This document shows, one piece after another, positions 1 to 11,118 of a stretch of 64,000 bases of DNA. The number at the start of each line of letters is the position of its first letter. Position 1 is the first letter of the stretch. The notes under the pieces are model-generated. The model made no database searches and was not told where the DNA came from. It was given only the letters and a program-made list of their open reading frames with translations. The position numbers were made by a program, and so were the translations under genes. This DNA comes from Tenrec ecaudatus (Eukaryota > Chordata > Mammalia > Afrosoricida > Tenrecidae), in NCBI RefSeq assembly GCF_050624435.1, contig NC_134543.1:123890475-123954474 (forward strand), given 5' to 3'.

Positions 1-790
1 TTGGCAGCAACAAGCCCGAAGAGACCATGCTTCGGGAGCATCCGGGGCAAGATGGATCATCTAGGGTCTTAAAGGCTTGAAGGCAAACAAGCGGCCATCT
101 AGCTGAGAAGCAACAGTCCACATGGAAGAAGCACACCAGCCTGTGGGATCACGAGCTGTTGGTGGGATCAGGTAACAGGCAAACAAAAAACATATTGTTG
201 GGAACAAGGATGTTTGGAGCAGAGACCCAAAACCCATTTGTAGATCATGGGACACCCACTCACAGAAGGGTCACAAGGCAGGGATGATCCAACCAGGGCG
301 AAGTGTAGCACTATGAAACATAATATTCTGATTCCTTGAGGCTTCCTCACCCACCACTACTATGATCCCAGTCCTGCCTTTTACTGCCAGCTAGACTGGA
401 GCATGTCCACAGGTACAGGAAAGACCCATGGAATCCAGGAACAGGAATGAGTGTAGTGATACCAGGAGGGTAGGAGAAAGGTGGGGAGAGGAGGGGAGGA
501 AGCGGGAACCGATCTTGGTGATCAACACATAACCTAACCCCAACCCCCACCCCCCCACATCCACCAAGGGAGACAAACAACAACCGTGGGGAAGGGAGAC
601 ATTGGTCAGCGTAAGATATGAAAATAATAATAATTTGTAATTTATCAGAGGTCACAAGGGTGAAAATGGGGAAGGAAAAAGAGCTGCTACCCAGGGCTCA
701 ATAGAAAGTAAATGATCAGAAAATAATCACAGCAACATATGTACAAATATGCTTGATACAATCATGTATGGATTATTTATTGTAAAATAT
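1..790 (+). mobile_element. L1 LINE 3' end (afrotherian-type)
   Basis: This segment shares its order of blocks with the L1 3' regions at 26990-28062 and 38860-40010. The blocks are a 'ggtcttaaaggcttgaaggcaaacaagc' type block (60-90), the 'gaagaagcacaccagcctgtg' type block (about 125-145), and a terminal block with a 'tgtacaaatatgcttgatacaat' type core near 740-765. It is non-coding 3' UTR. It begins before the window, so its upstream extent is unknown. The short open frames inside it are incidental. Confidence 0.8.
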
Positions 791-1514
791 TTTACTAAAA
801 AAAATTTAAAAGAAGATAGTTAGCAAGCAAGCTTGGCTGTCTGTCAAAAGGATTATTCTCTGAAAACTTTGGTGTTTTTTCCTGCACATAGTTGTATATC
901 AGGTTTGGGCTGCCCTGTTCCCAGGGTGGGAGGGGCGGTGGGTGGGTTTGGGTGGGTTCCCTCTGCAGACTTGCACACTGCTGCTGCAATCTGAAGCTTT
1001 GGTTTCAGTTGGCGCTCGCCCTGGCCTGGGTTTCAAAGTCGAGGGCCATCCACAAACAAGGTCCGGCCAGATCCCTGCTGCCAGCACCCTGCCCCCCTTG
1101 AGCTAACAACAACAACCATAAAAAAACACCCACATGCTTATCTCCTGTCCAAAAAGAAAGAAAAAGTCCCCATCGCCTTCTAAATGGACCAACTTCCTAT
1201 TTTCCCTGGCCGGATGCCCTTTGTTCTTCATTGCCTCCTCTGGGTTTCCTGGCAGCAGCCAGGCGGGCCTTCCCCGGTGGTGGCCACGGGAGCTGGCAGG
1301 GCAGGGTTCCTCTGAGCGCTCAGTGAGCCGGAGGCATTTCTCTCTAAACAAACCCTCTGCGTGGACGGAGCTGTAAATCACACGTGTCCAAAGCTTCCGA
1401 GTTTGCAAAGACTTTCATTTCTATGAGGGAGCTTCAAAAAGTGTGTAGGGCAAAAGAGGGAAAAGAGGATGGGATCTTGCCCATGAAACTTTGAGGACCC
1501 CGCGTATCCTTAGA
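791..1514. other. Unassigned, no gene seen
   Basis: This stretch has mixed composition with a G-rich patch near 925-960. I recognise no repeat, exon or RNA gene. The open frames on either strand are short and have no conserved motif. Confidence 0.5.
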
Positions 1515-1650
1515 ACCAGCCCTTGAGGTGGGGACTTATCTGTGTTGCAAAGATGAGGACATCGAAGCTCAGAGGATGTAAGTGGCTTTCCCCATCACAG
1601 CCAGCACTCAATGGAATGGAATACAGGCCTCCTGCCCAAATCCTGTGGGT
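1515..1650 (-). repeat. MIR SINE relic
   Basis: The sequence reads as the reverse complement of the MIR core: 'aaagatgaggacatcgaagc' followed by an AGAGG...AAGTGGC...CATCACAGCCAG pattern. This corresponds to the ancient mammalian MIR 'cctcatctgtaaaatggg' block. The copy is old and diverged, so its edges are approximate. Confidence 0.6.
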
Positions 1651-1712
1651 TCGCCCAGAGGCAAGCATAGCAGACTGGAGGGGTGACTGAGAAACTCCGA
1701 GGGTATGAACAA

Positions 1713-1723
1713 GCGCGCGCGCG

Positions 1724-1760
<37 letters not shown>
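1713..1760. repeat. (GC)n(CA)n microsatellite
   Basis: An alternating GC/CG run passes directly into an uninterrupted (AC)n run up to 1760. Both parts are alternating purine-pyrimidine, which favours Z-DNA. Confidence 0.95.
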
Positions 1761-1763
<3 letters not shown>

Positions 1764-1882
1764 TAACTGCAAGGTCCACTGCACAGGAGAAAGATACGGT
1801 TCCCCAAAAGACTTAAAGCCTTGGGAACCCTGTACAGGATCACTATGAGCAGTAGTGACTCGTAGTGGCAGTAGGCAGTAGG

Positions 1883-2080
1883 GTTTATGGGATGGCACAA
1901 TAGTGAAGCTTTGCTAATCCAAAGATTGGCAGTTCAAACCCACCCAGGGGCTTTGAGGGAGACAGACCCAACCAAGTGCTCCCCCAGGAAATCCTGTGAA
2001 GAAGCTCCACTGTGTCACATGGAGTCACCATGTGTCAAAATTGAGTCGATGACACCTACCAACAATCTCACTCAGGTGCA
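1883..2080 (+). mobile_element. AfroSINE-type SINE
   Basis: The tRNA-like head contains the B-box-like GGCAGTTCAAACCCACC near 1928-1945. The body ends in a 'GAGTCGATGACACC' type 3' block near 2042-2056, the counterpart of the GGAATCGACTCGATGGCA end found in other copies. The order of blocks gives plus orientation. Confidence 0.8.
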
Positions 2081-2299
2081 ATAACAATTTCCTATTGAAA
2101 GAGATGCAGCACCCAGCAGAGTGTCTGGCACCCAAGAGGGCCTCCCCGAGGAGGAGACTGTTTCATGGTGGCATGTGTCTTTGGCAATGAGCTCCAGGAC
2201 GGTTTCTCAGCCAGGATGGCAGTTGTTTGTTTACAATGCTGCCCTCTTCCCCAAGCTGTGAGCTGCTCAGGAGACCGGCTGTATCTCACTCACCCCTCT
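2081..2299. other. Unassigned, nothing recognised
   Basis: I see no gene or repeat here. Confidence 0.4.
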
Positions 2300-2479
2300 C
2301 CAGGGCCTGGCAACCCACGGCTTCTCAGAACATGCTTTGTCTTTATAAATAAATAATGCACAGAAGCCAGGGGGGACAGGCAGCCTCCAATCCAGAGCCT
2401 GGCACACCACGGCTTCTCAGAACATGCTTTGTCTTTATAAATAAATAATGCACGGAAGCCAGGGGGACAGGCAGCCTCC
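2300..2479. repeat. Two-copy tandem duplication, unit about 92 bp
   Basis: Shared blocks such as CTTCTCAGAACATGCTTTG (2321 and 2413) and ATAAATAATGCAC recur at a constant 92-bp offset. The copies differ by a few substitutions and a 1-bp length change in a G run. Each contains an AATAAATAATG motif, but nothing indicates a transcript end. Confidence 0.95.
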
Positions 2480-3221
2480 ACTTCCATCTCCTTGCTCAGG
2501 ATGCTCCCTGACAGTGGACATCCTCACAACCCCTGAGGTCAGATTCAGGAAGACGGTGATGTGTGGAGTAGGTAGACCAGCAGCAGAGCAGGCGCATCAG
2601 GGTCAGACTGGACCCTAGATGGCAGATTGCCCAACAAGTAAAGTACCACTGACTTACTTGTGCTTAGTTACTGATCTATAATGAGCAATTTTTCCCTTTC
2701 TCACCACATGAAAATTCTGCTTCTAGGTGGGCTGACAGCTCTCTCTCTCCCAACCCCACAACACCTTCCTATAGACGCAAAGCCTCTTTTCAATGTTACA
2801 GTCCCTGGCTGGGACAGAGGATCTGGCAAGCAAGGTAATAAACAGTTGCACATATTACTGTTTGTTTTTTAATCATATCCAAAATATGGTGAAATCGTAT
2901 CCAAAATAGAGTGAAATCTTTCACTGCAGAATAGTAAGTCCGCACACTTAGCCCATGTTCCCCTTGCTTCGTGAGTACACTACCCTGGAGTGTGATAGCA
3001 CCAGGCCTGGAAAAGGAGGGAAGGGGTGTGTTGATCGACTTCAGTTCACTAATGGTTGGTGCCCTCTGGCCTGCTGGCAGCTCCCTCTGGTCCTCTCGAA
3101 AGGCTCATGGTGGTTAGGGTGCAGAGGAGCCAGGCACTCGCCCCAAGCCCACAGCACTATGAGCAGCCATTGGGTGGGAAGAGAGGCCAGGGCAGAGTGA
3201 AAGTACACGAAGACTTTCTGT
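2480..3221. other. Unassigned, no gene seen
   Basis: Low-copy looking DNA. The only internal structure noticed is a short imperfect repeat at 2876-2922, where the ATCCAAAATA..GTGAAATC pattern occurs twice. Confidence 0.4.
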
Positions 3222-3380
3222 TGCCTTTCTGTAGGACAGGGTAGAGCTGCCACGGTGGGTGTCAGAGACTTGCTTTTATGGGAGGAGAAAACCTCATCTC
3301 CTCCCTCAGAGCCATTGGTGGATTTAAACTGCTGACCTGGTGGTCAGTAGCCCAGTGTGCCTCCAGGGCTCCCCAGAGAA
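3222..3380 (-). mobile_element. AfroSINE-type SINE, minus strand
   Basis: Reverse-complement AfroSINE blocks occur in order: a GGACAGGGTAGAGCTGCC block, a GGTTT-like GTGTCAGAGACT block, a ttaaactgctgacc B-box region, and a final CCAGGGCTCCC that is the reverse complement of the 5' GGGAGCCCTGG head. Confidence 0.8.
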
Positions 3381-3995
3381 GAAATATAGCCAGGTACTTA
3401 AAAAAAATTCTCCTTGAAGCACATGAGTATAGATTTGAGTTGAAAATAAATATTCCCCCCTGAAAGCAAGTCTTCTCTCAAGCCTCTGTATTAAAGCACT
3501 TCTGTGTAAATTTAAACCTGGGATTTTAAAAGACACGGGTTTTGTCCCTGCTTTGTGAAGGAGGAAGTTAAAAACAGACTAAGTTTGGGTGGGGCCTTAG
3601 GGCGACAAGTGCATGGCTCCCACATTGCAAAGTGAAATACGAGACATTCTCCTAGAGGACTTCAGAAAGGGTTCCAGAGACAAAAGCATTTAGGAGAGAA
3701 AAGAACTTCATTTTCAAAGAAGTTAGTCTTTTAAAATACGGCTTTCATTAAAAAAAATAAGACAGACATTTAAAGGGAAAAATCTTTAATTTTATAGTCG
3801 TCTGTCGGGGGTAGGGGGAATGGAACTTCCTCATCTCATGACTAGATCCCCAGAGTCACAGCATGTGGTCCGATATCAACAGTTCAAGATCAGCAGTAAG
3901 GTTTTGGTTGAGGAGGTGGGTACAAATCAAATTATCTCACCACCCTGCCAGCTGCACCCATCCATCTCCCATCCATCAGAGCCCCCTGCCTGCCT
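3381..3995. other. Unassigned, no gene seen
   Basis: AT-rich to neutral sequence. I see no convincing exon or repeat family. Confidence 0.4.
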
Positions 3996-4060
3996 CATCC
4001 TCCCACCACCCCCACCCCACCCCCATCCCCACCACCCCCACTACCCCCCATCCCCAGCAG
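3996..4060. repeat. C-rich low-complexity tract
   Basis: The strand is almost only C and A with runs of CCACCCC, so the opposite strand is G-rich. The proline/histidine-rich frames across it are a composition artefact. Confidence 0.9.
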
Positions 4061-4261
4061 AGCAGACGGGATTCCAGAGGCTGGAAACCTAGCCTTAGTG
4101 GAGAAGCCCAAGGCACCATTACTTGACGGACCAGAACCAGATATGACAGCCTCATTTCTTTTGTGATTTCTTTTTCCCCTCTGGTGGTGAAACATGGTGC
4201 ACACCTGCGTCTAATGGCAAAGGGTCAGTTTTGTTTCCAAAGGAGACGGCTTGAAGCCTCT

Positions 4262-4425
4262 TCAATAAAACTTGCCTTGAATCCATTCCAACTCCTAGGG
4301 TCCCTGTAGGATTGACTGGAACTTGTCCCGTGGGATTTCCAAGGCGATCATCTTTCTGGAAGCAGATTACCTCCTCTTTCTTCCATGAAGCCACTGGCGT
4401 GGCCACTTACCCCTCTTCTGCGAGT
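4262..4425 (-). mobile_element. AfroSINE-type SINE fragment, minus strand
   Basis: A diverged reverse complement. 'ATCCATTCCAACTCCTAGGG' corresponds to the SINE's CCTATGAGTCGGAATCGACT end. It is followed by a TGGGATTTCCAAGGC block and a GGAAGCAGATTACCTC block. The tRNA-like head is degraded. Confidence 0.65.
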
Positions 4426-4784
4426 AGCTGTGGACTTAAATGCTGCAGCTGCAGGGCTCCAACCTCCTGCCACCTGCACACCTGAGAGAGTTTGCATCAG
4501 AGAACCGGAGAGAACTTGGAAAGTGGTCCATCTCTTTAGCCAATTGACGACTCACTGTCAGTCACAGCCCTGGCCCCAAAGGGAAGGGTATGCATGAGAA
4601 GGGTGTTTATCTGGCCCCCTTAAAACTAGTGAGGGCTTAAGGGGCTGGCTTAGAGGGCTTTGAAGGTTGAGGAGACATCTAAAGGGGGGGAAGGAGCTGA
4701 TGGAAGCACCCTTGAGGCACAGTGTGGTCTAGTACTGCTGAAGGGCAACCATTCACTGTGTGGAGGATGCCCGGAGGGCCTGAT
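4426..4784. other. Unassigned, nothing recognised
   Basis: I see no gene or repeat here. An open frame on the minus strand through this stretch runs into SINE sequence and is not supported. Confidence 0.4.
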
Positions 4785-5005
4785 GGGGAAGCCGCCTGAG
4801 TGGTGCCCTCCTAAAGGGGAGGTTGCCAACGAAAAGGTGGGCTGCTCCACAGGTAAAAGCTTTGGCAGGCTTCCTCTTTTTTCCCTTCCACATCCTAGAA
4901 AACCATACTGGTTAGTTTTCGGAAACCTTAGACAACTCAATGGGGCAGTTCTACTTTGTCTTCGAAGGTCCCTGTGGGTCGGAATGGACACAAAGTCGAT
5001 GGATT
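4785..5005 (+). mobile_element. AfroSINE-type SINE, plus strand, diverged
   Basis: The 3' half is clear: GGAAACCTTAGACAACTC, GGGGCAGTTCTACTTTGTC, then GTCGGAATGGACACAAAGTC (4978-4997). The 5' half is poorly preserved and the left edge is a guess. Confidence 0.65.
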
Positions 5006-5124
5006 TGGAGGATTGGGAGAGAGCTGCCTCACTCTGCTGAAGGCTCCATCCCAGGGGACCATCTGGGAAAGATGGATGCACGACAAATGAACGATCGATT
5101 CGAAAGGCCCAGAACTCAAATTCA

Positions 5125-5325
5125 CTCGCTGGCATTGAGTCTATTTGATCCTGACGCATCGCGAGCCTGTAGGACAGAGTAGAATTGCTCCTGAGCGTTC
5201 CCGAGACTGTGAACATTTACAGGAGGAGAAAGCCTCCTCTTTCTCCCGCCGAACAGCTTGTGGTTTCGAACTGCTTTCCTTGCAGTCCAGCGCCTAACCC
5301 ACGACACCATCAGAGCTCCTTTGAA
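5125..5325 (-). mobile_element. AfroSINE-type SINE, minus strand
   Basis: Near-complete reverse complement. TTGAGTCTATTTGATCC lies at the 3' end of the element, then TAGGACAGAGTAGAATTGC, TTTCCCGAG-like and GGAGGAGAAAGCCTC blocks. A GTGGTTTCGAACTGC B-box is followed by a degraded CATCAGAGCTCC head. Confidence 0.8.
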
Positions 5326-6499
5326 AGGCAGAGAGCCCTGTTGAAATGCCTTGCTAGTGTCTGCTTTTTGCTGGCTTGTTTTTAAGAAAAATTGGCTCAT
5401 ACTCTAACATGCTATTGTGAAAGCACACACTATTCGGGCCTGTGGGACAGTCCCCCTTTGTGTTAGCTGCCTTGCCTTAATGAGCGCGTCACCAGGGCTC
5501 CTTTCCCAGCAGCCCAGGTTGCCGGACCTCTGGAAATACCAGGCACCCTTTCATGTAGCGCACTCTGCTTCTCCGGGCTGCTTCCATCAGCCCCTTCCTC
5601 GATGTCTCCCCTACCTCTGACTCCGCCCCTTATGCCCCTCATTAGGTTTGAAGGGCAAGAGGCCATCCTCCTTATGCATATTCCTCTCTTTGGGGTCAGG
5701 TTGGCAAATCAGCTCTCATTTAGCAGAGTCCAGCTCTGTAAAAGCGAGTTTTATTTTAGTTGGTAGTAGGCGCCTGCCGTTCTCTTCAGCATATTTACTA
5801 TTTCTGATCAAGCCTCTGAAACTTGGTGTTCTTGAACGCATCGCAAACCCCACTTTGGAACAGGTCCACTCCATTAGCAACATGGCACAACTATGTCATC
5901 AGAATGCCTTGAAACCTTTATCGTCCGCATTCCACATATAGATGCTCTCTCGGAATGCCAAAGAGAGGTGGGATTGTGATAAGAACAGGAGGATCCGTAG
6001 CCAGTAAGGGAATAGCAACAGGAGTATTGCTGCTCTGGGCAAGTAGACAGATAGCCAGTTAAGATGTGGTTCAAATAGCCTATTCTCAAAACCAAGTGAG
6101 CCTGTTTTCTGTAAAAGCACATGCCTATTAATATCCCGCCTTACAGTCATATTTATTCTTAATTTCAAAGAAAATGGAAAAGTAAATATCTTATCAGGAG
6201 ACTGGCCATTTCATTGACGCCTTTCTTTAGCCTTATTAGACTTGGCCCTACAGGTTCCTGCTATTAGAGAACACAAAAGATACAAGCCAAACAACATGGG
6301 AAACGAATTTAGAACATCAGTGTTTTTGTACATGACCCCATGGCATAGTAACCCTTCCAAATTCACATCTTTCTAAAGCGAGAGAAATTAACAAATGTCC
6401 CTCGTTTGCATACAAAGATTGTGGCCCTAAGGCTTCTGAAAAAGATCTCCAAGTATGCCATTTCCTCCAACTCTCAAAAGCACACTGAAGCCTTGTTTG
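5326..6499. other. Unassigned, no gene seen
   Basis: More than 1 kb in which I recognise no repeat family or coding exon. Open frames are short and carry no recognisable motif. Confidence 0.4.
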
Positions 6500-6605
6500 T
6501 GTCCTGTTTCATAGAGAAGCAGACTGTGGCTCAGAGAGGTAAGTGGCTTTCAGTAGAAGAGACCCAAGTCTCTGAGCTCATGGATTGGACTCTCTTCATG
6601 TTATC
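6500..6605 (-). repeat. MIR SINE relic
   Basis: 'GTTTCATAGAGAAGCAGACT' followed by 'TGGCTCAGAGAGGTAAGTGG' is the reverse complement of the MIR core. The copy is old. Confidence 0.6.
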
Positions 6606-7019
6606 GTATTGGGCCTGGATGCTTGCACTCATGGAAGAGGCGAGAAGTGAGGCAGAGCCTGGAAGCCAGCATGGTCTCGAGGTCCGTCAGTACAACCCAA
6701 GCCTCCGTGGTATTCAAACTCATGGAGGTCTGTAGTAGACAGAAGCAAGGTGTTCCTCGTGGTCTCCAACTTGACCACTGGCCTCCATGCCCCCCAATAC
6801 TCCCCTCCTCAGTGAAGCTTCATAGGCCTCACGCCCAGTTCCATGATTGTTCTCGTGTCATGTGTCATACAGGAAATGGGGGTGGGGTGGGGGGGTGACT
6901 CCTTTTAACATAACAGGTTGACTAGAAATTGATTTTTCAATTGTCTTTGTTACTTGAGGGAACTGAAACCCATCAATCCATGTGATTGTTGTTGTTGTTT
7001 AAAAACAAACACAAAACAA

Positions 7020-7200
7020 ACAAACTACCAGTAAATGGATGCCAACTGATAGCCATGCTAAGGACATGCTATAACTGCCCCCCTGTAAGTTTCTGAGACT
7101 GTGACTCTTTACTACAGTAAAAGCCCTGTCTTTCCCTAGGAGCGGCTGGTGGTTTTGAACTGCTGACCTTGCAGCTAGCAGATGCCGTTCATTGTATTCT
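7020..7200 (-). mobile_element. AfroSINE-type SINE, minus strand
   Basis: Reverse-complement order of blocks: a degraded 3' end near 7040, TTTCTGAGACTGTGACTC, CTTTCCCTAGGAGC, then GGTTTTGAACTGCTGACC (7152-7169) as the B-box region. The terminal head is weak. Confidence 0.75.
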
Positions 7201-7443
7201 GACTCACAGAGACCTTAGGCACAACAGAGTGGAGCACTTGGCTCCTTCTGCCCTATCTTCACAACTCTTGTGATTGTTACGCTTGAGCCCATCCCAGAGC
7301 CGCTGTATCGATCCAGTTCCTGGAGGGTCTCCCTCTTGTGAGCTGACTGTCTACTTTACCAAGCATGATGCCCTTCTCCAGGCACTGGTCTCTCCTAATA
7401 ACCTGTCCAAAGTGCACGAGCTAAGACATGTACTGACATCTGA
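7201..7443 (-). mobile_element. RTE (BovB-like) LINE 3' fragment
   Basis: A block with CATGATGCCCTTCTCCAGG, CACTGGTCTCTCCTAATAAC and CTGTCCAAAGT (7364-7413) also occurs in the longer minus-strand RTE piece at 29050-30085. It is recognisable as RTE/BovB 3' sequence. No coding capacity survives here. Confidence 0.65.
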
Positions 7444-7543
7444 AAGAAGAAGAAGAAGAAGAAGAAGAAGAAGAAGAAGAAGAAGAAGAAGAAGAAGAAG
7501 AAGAAGAAGAAGAAGAAGAAGAAGAAGAAGAAGAAGAAGAAGA
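7444..7543. repeat. (AAG)n trinucleotide tract, about 33 units
   Basis: Uninterrupted AAG/GAA repeats, a pure polypurine strand on the plus side. The poly-Arg, poly-Phe and poly-Ser frames through it are artefacts of the repeat. Confidence 0.98.
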
Positions 7544-8334
7544 GAATGATGTGCTCAATGGGGAGAATATTGTGATTCCTGCTGTCCACACCCTGGTTGG
7601 GTTGACATCACACAGAGTGATGGAAAAGGTGACACAGCAATTCAAGGTAGCAGACCGTGAGCTCGGACTCTCCAACCCAGCTGACTTCTCAGCCAAGCTG
7701 ACAGAAGGTACGCCAGCAGAGCCAATCGCGCTCCCAGTTCCCAGGCCCCGTATTGATCAGAGGCGAAAAGATTGAACTAGACAGCAAGTTGTACAATGCA
7801 GCACTTAACAACAGGTCTTCCTAGATGCTAGTTTAGCTGCAAGCCCCCAAACTGAGTTACTATTGGGGTGCCCCAGTGCCCTATGGAGAACCCCAATTCT
7901 TGCTCATCTTCTTTCTCTTTAAAAATAAGAATATTTTTAAGAGAGAATTTATTCAAGTCTTAAACAGAACAAGGACAAGACAAAAACATATTATCCACAT
8001 GAAAGAGACTATTAGCACAGGTCATAATGGTGTCCAATGGTTTGCGGGTAAGCAGAACTTTAAAAAGGACATGGCAGTCAAGGAAAATGGTCACAATTAC
8101 TTGCTTGCCTGCAGACCAGTACATCATAGTAACATGTAGAGTGACCGGAGCAGAAACAGGGCTCTGACTGGGACATTGTGGTAGACAGAAGAGCTTGCAA
8201 GATTGGTCCAGGGACCTCTATGATGTAATTAGGGCATGACTCATGATCACCGTAGGGTGATCTCATCAAAGACACAGAGAGGCAAGCTCCCAAGAGAGAC
8301 TTCCGCTCCCTGGACTAGTTGTGCTATTGCCAAT
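7544..8334. other. Unassigned, no gene seen
   Basis: I recognise neither a gene nor a well-preserved repeat. Confidence 0.4.
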
Positions 8335-8640
8335 GCACACTGCCCAAGGGCAAGACTATTTACAACCCTGGTTGATATTCAGAAGGAATTTAATGGACGC
8401 TTAATCCATGTGGGGATTCTGCAAATGGATTTTGAGATTTCACTGTCATCCTTGGCCTTCTGCAAATTGGGTTCTCAGAATTTAAACTCGAATATAATTC
8501 CCTCCTCTGATCACGGATTTTATTATTTGCAATCCTTGGATCACACGGGCTGGTGTACTCCTTCTGGGTGGTCTTGGGTGACACCTTACTTAGATAGCTG
8601 CTTGTTTTAAGACAAGTCTTTAAGGAGGTCAGAGTTTTTG
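8335..8640 (-). mobile_element. L1 3' UTR fragment, minus strand
   Basis: Shares a block order with 31180-31770 and 40040-40530: TCTGCAAATGGATTTTGAG, then TTATTTGCAATCCTTGGATC, ACACGGGCTGGTGTACTCC and a degraded CCTTTAAGACC. This is the reverse complement of the L1 3' region seen at 1-790. Confidence 0.7.
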
Positions 8641-9775
8641 TAAACTGCCTACTCTTCTTGGAAGCTTCGAGTTTCTCCTCACCTCCAGCCTCTTGTTCAT
8701 GCCAGCCACTTCGTGTTCGTGACCTCCTGACCCTCGCAGTGTCCACCAACCCCCGATTCCCTGTTGGCAGGTTCTGTCTACATCTGAACAATGTATTTTA
8801 TGAAACTGTTGGAGGAAAAAACAGGCACAATTTAAACCAAAAGATAGAGTAATCGCTGGGCTGCAAGGTCTTCACACGTGATCCAGATGAGCATCATGAG
8901 CTTGTCTGACCCAGTGCCAGCAGTTATTACCCTCAGAGCCATAAACAGCCCATTGAAAATTCAGACACTGGCTCGTGTAATCCAACCTTAGGCTTCTACC
9001 TCCTCCACCTGCCTTGCTAGAAACTGCCAACTCAGATCAAAGTTCAACCCAGTTATAATTCCTACAAGCAGCTGCATTTCTGATAATACTATTTGTCATA
9101 TTAACTCTGGCCTTGGCACCTGCTGGACCAAACCAACTCACAAGGAATTTCCGAGAGCACGTGCTTTAAGATTCTGTTTTGTTGCCCGTGTATTTTCAAA
9201 ATCACATGGCTTTTAAGCACTTGACTTTAGATATCAGAAAACCTTTCTGTCTAAGGTAACTCAGTAATTCTACATTCAACCATGGTTATTCCAGGTTTAA
9301 AACTCAGTCAGGACAAGCTTTTCATCTCTTTCTACCTGTTGTCCTTTGAGAGAGGTGTCTGGACTATGTGCTACTGTCAGAGTGGCTGGCTCTGCATGGC
9401 AGTGGCCTTGTAGTCCACATCTGGTCCCTGTTTTTAGGCCTCTGTTGATCTCACAGCTTCTAGTCATCTGGTCAACTGACTCTGATTCTTCGGGCTTTGG
9501 GTGGGCTCTAGTCACCAGGTCGTTCTGGATGGGCCAGCTGATTCAGTCACATCTGAGCCCCTCTCAGGGTACCAAGGAGAAATCTAGGATGTTTTCTCAT
9601 GCATTCTGGGGCTCATCATACCTAGCGAGCATCCCTCAGGGGCCACCATCTGACACTCTTCCCTGGTGCCATTGCTGCCCTCCCCCCAGGTCCCAAGATG
9701 GAGCATTCATCCAGGTACATTCAGAGTGGTCGTCAAGGTAGGCAGAGGTCTTCAAGGAAGAGCTCAAAGATATCT
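8641..9775. other. Unassigned, no gene seen
   Basis: A 131-residue open frame at 9346-9741 has no recognisable domain and is treated as chance. No repeat family is evident. Confidence 0.4.
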
Positions 9776-9950
9776 AGAAGGAGTCCTGATGGTGCACCCA
9801 TCAGGGGCTTAGCTGCTAACAGTTTAAACTTACCCATGGCTCCTTGGATGAAAGACCTGGTAAGCTAGTCCCATAAAGGCTACACTCTACTCTGTCACAT
9901 GGGTGGCAATGAGACCAAATCCACTCAGTGGATCCCGGCAACAACAATAG
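9776..9950 (+). mobile_element. AfroSINE-type SINE, plus strand, diverged
   Basis: The head GGAGTCCTGATGGTGCACC (9780-9798) and a TTAGCTGCTAAC A/B-box region are visible. The body is diverged, ending in an ACCAAATCCACTCAG block. Confidence 0.75.
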
Positions 9951-10004
9951 TACACACACATAGACCCTGGCTTCCTTGCTTCCTTGACCACAACTTACTG
10001 AAGA

Positions 10005-10165
10005 CTACTGGACTATACCTTCGTTTATCAACTAATCGTATATTGAGTGCCAAGTACTGTTGCAACTGCTGGGACCATAGGAATAAACAAGACAAGAAAG
10101 AATGCAGCTCCCGTGGACATTCGATTCTAATGCATCAAGACAAACAATCGCCAGGCTCTCCTTTC
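10005..10165 (-). repeat. L2/MIR-type relic
   Basis: 'ATATTGAGTGCCAAGTACTG' followed by GGGACCATAGGAATAAACAAGA matches the reverse complement of the ancient L2/MIR tail pattern (ending ...TATTGAGCACCTACTATGTG). Very diverged. Confidence 0.5.
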
Positions 10166-10339
10166 ACAGAGAAAACGGAGCGTATTTCGATTCTTGTTTC
10201 CAAATGACCCTGAAATATTTAACTGCACTCCCCTCCTCCCCCTTCGAAACACGATATGCCTGAAAGCTAAGTTTTGAGCCGATTCTCACAAAGCAAAAGC
10301 TGCAAATTTCCAAGATTGGGTTGTAGGTTGCTTCCCGGA

Positions 10340-10500
10340 GTACTAAAAAGTACAGAAAACCAACCCCATTGGGGGCGAGTCAATTCCCACTCATAGGGAC
10401 TGTTCGGGACAGAGTGGAATGGGCCTGTCGGGTTTCCACGGCTGTGTCTTACCAAATCAGACTGCCACGCCTTTCTCCCACAGAGGCTCCACTAAGTGTG
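10340..10500 (-). mobile_element. AfroSINE-type SINE, minus strand
   Basis: A 'GGGCGAGTCAATTCCCACTC' end, then GGACAGAGTGGAATGGGCC, GGGTTTCCACGGCTG and CTTTCTCCCACAGAGGCTCC. The B-box half is short or deleted. Confidence 0.75.
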
Positions 10501-10745
10501 AACCACTCACCCTGTGACTAGCAACTGGGTGCTTACTATGTGCAGGACTCCTTCCAAAGTACAGAAATGATCTCTTTTAAGGCCATCTGAATAGCTGTCC
10601 ACTACAAGGTGCCAGGCATTATGCCAGAGCCTGGGCATAGATGATGTTTAACACACAAGGAAGGTGTGTGTTAGTGATGTTTTGAGCCCCTCTCAGAAAA
10701 CTGAGGCTGAGCGAATACAAGTGGGTTACCCATCACGCAGGCATT
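10501..10745 (-). repeat. MIR relic
   Basis: 'GGGTGCTTACTATGTGCAGG' near 10526-10545 and 'CTCAGAAAACTGAGGCTGAG' near 10692-10711 are the two ends expected of a reverse-complement MIR. The interior includes a possible small insertion. Confidence 0.55.
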
Positions 10746-10927
10746 GCATGGGTGTGCCTGGAAGAGACCCTGGTGCTCTGCCATCACTCTGCCTCCTGAT
10801 TCGAAATTCAAAAGAATAAGGGCAAAACTATAAGCAACAATTCCTGCAATGTCCCTCGATAAAACGGAGTTTTTACAATTAAGAGTGTATGCGTGCACAT
10901 GGGAAGAATTCGGGAAAATGTTGGCTT

Positions 10928-11118
10928 GAGAGGATCCCTGGTGGCGATGGGGGTACGAACTGGGCTGCTGACCGCAAGGTTAGTGGTTTGAAACTGCCAA
11001 TCACTCCTTGGGACAAGTGGGAGTTCTACTCCCCTAGACAGTTACAGTCCCAGACCCTCACAGGGCCAGTTCTACCGTGTCCCATCGGGTCCCTCTGAGT
11101 TGGTGGCAGTGAGGTTTA
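10928..11118 (+). mobile_element. AfroSINE-type SINE, plus strand
   Basis: Near full length. A GATCCCTGGTGGCGATGGGG head is followed by ACTGGGCTGCTGACCGCAAG, a degraded TGAAACTGCC B-box, TTACAGTCCCAGACCCTC, GGCCAGTTCTACCGTGTCCC and a terminal TGGTGGCAGTGAGGTTT. Confidence 0.85.

Noticed and set aside
2300..2479. CRISPR-like direct repeats
   Set aside because: Only two long tandem copies without spacers, in mammalian DNA.
4650..5216. 188-codon minus-strand frame
   Set aside because: It runs through two AfroSINE copies and has no recognisable protein similarity.
7274..7549. Poly-Arg / poly-Ser / poly-Phe frames
   Set aside because: They are translations of the (AAG)n tract.
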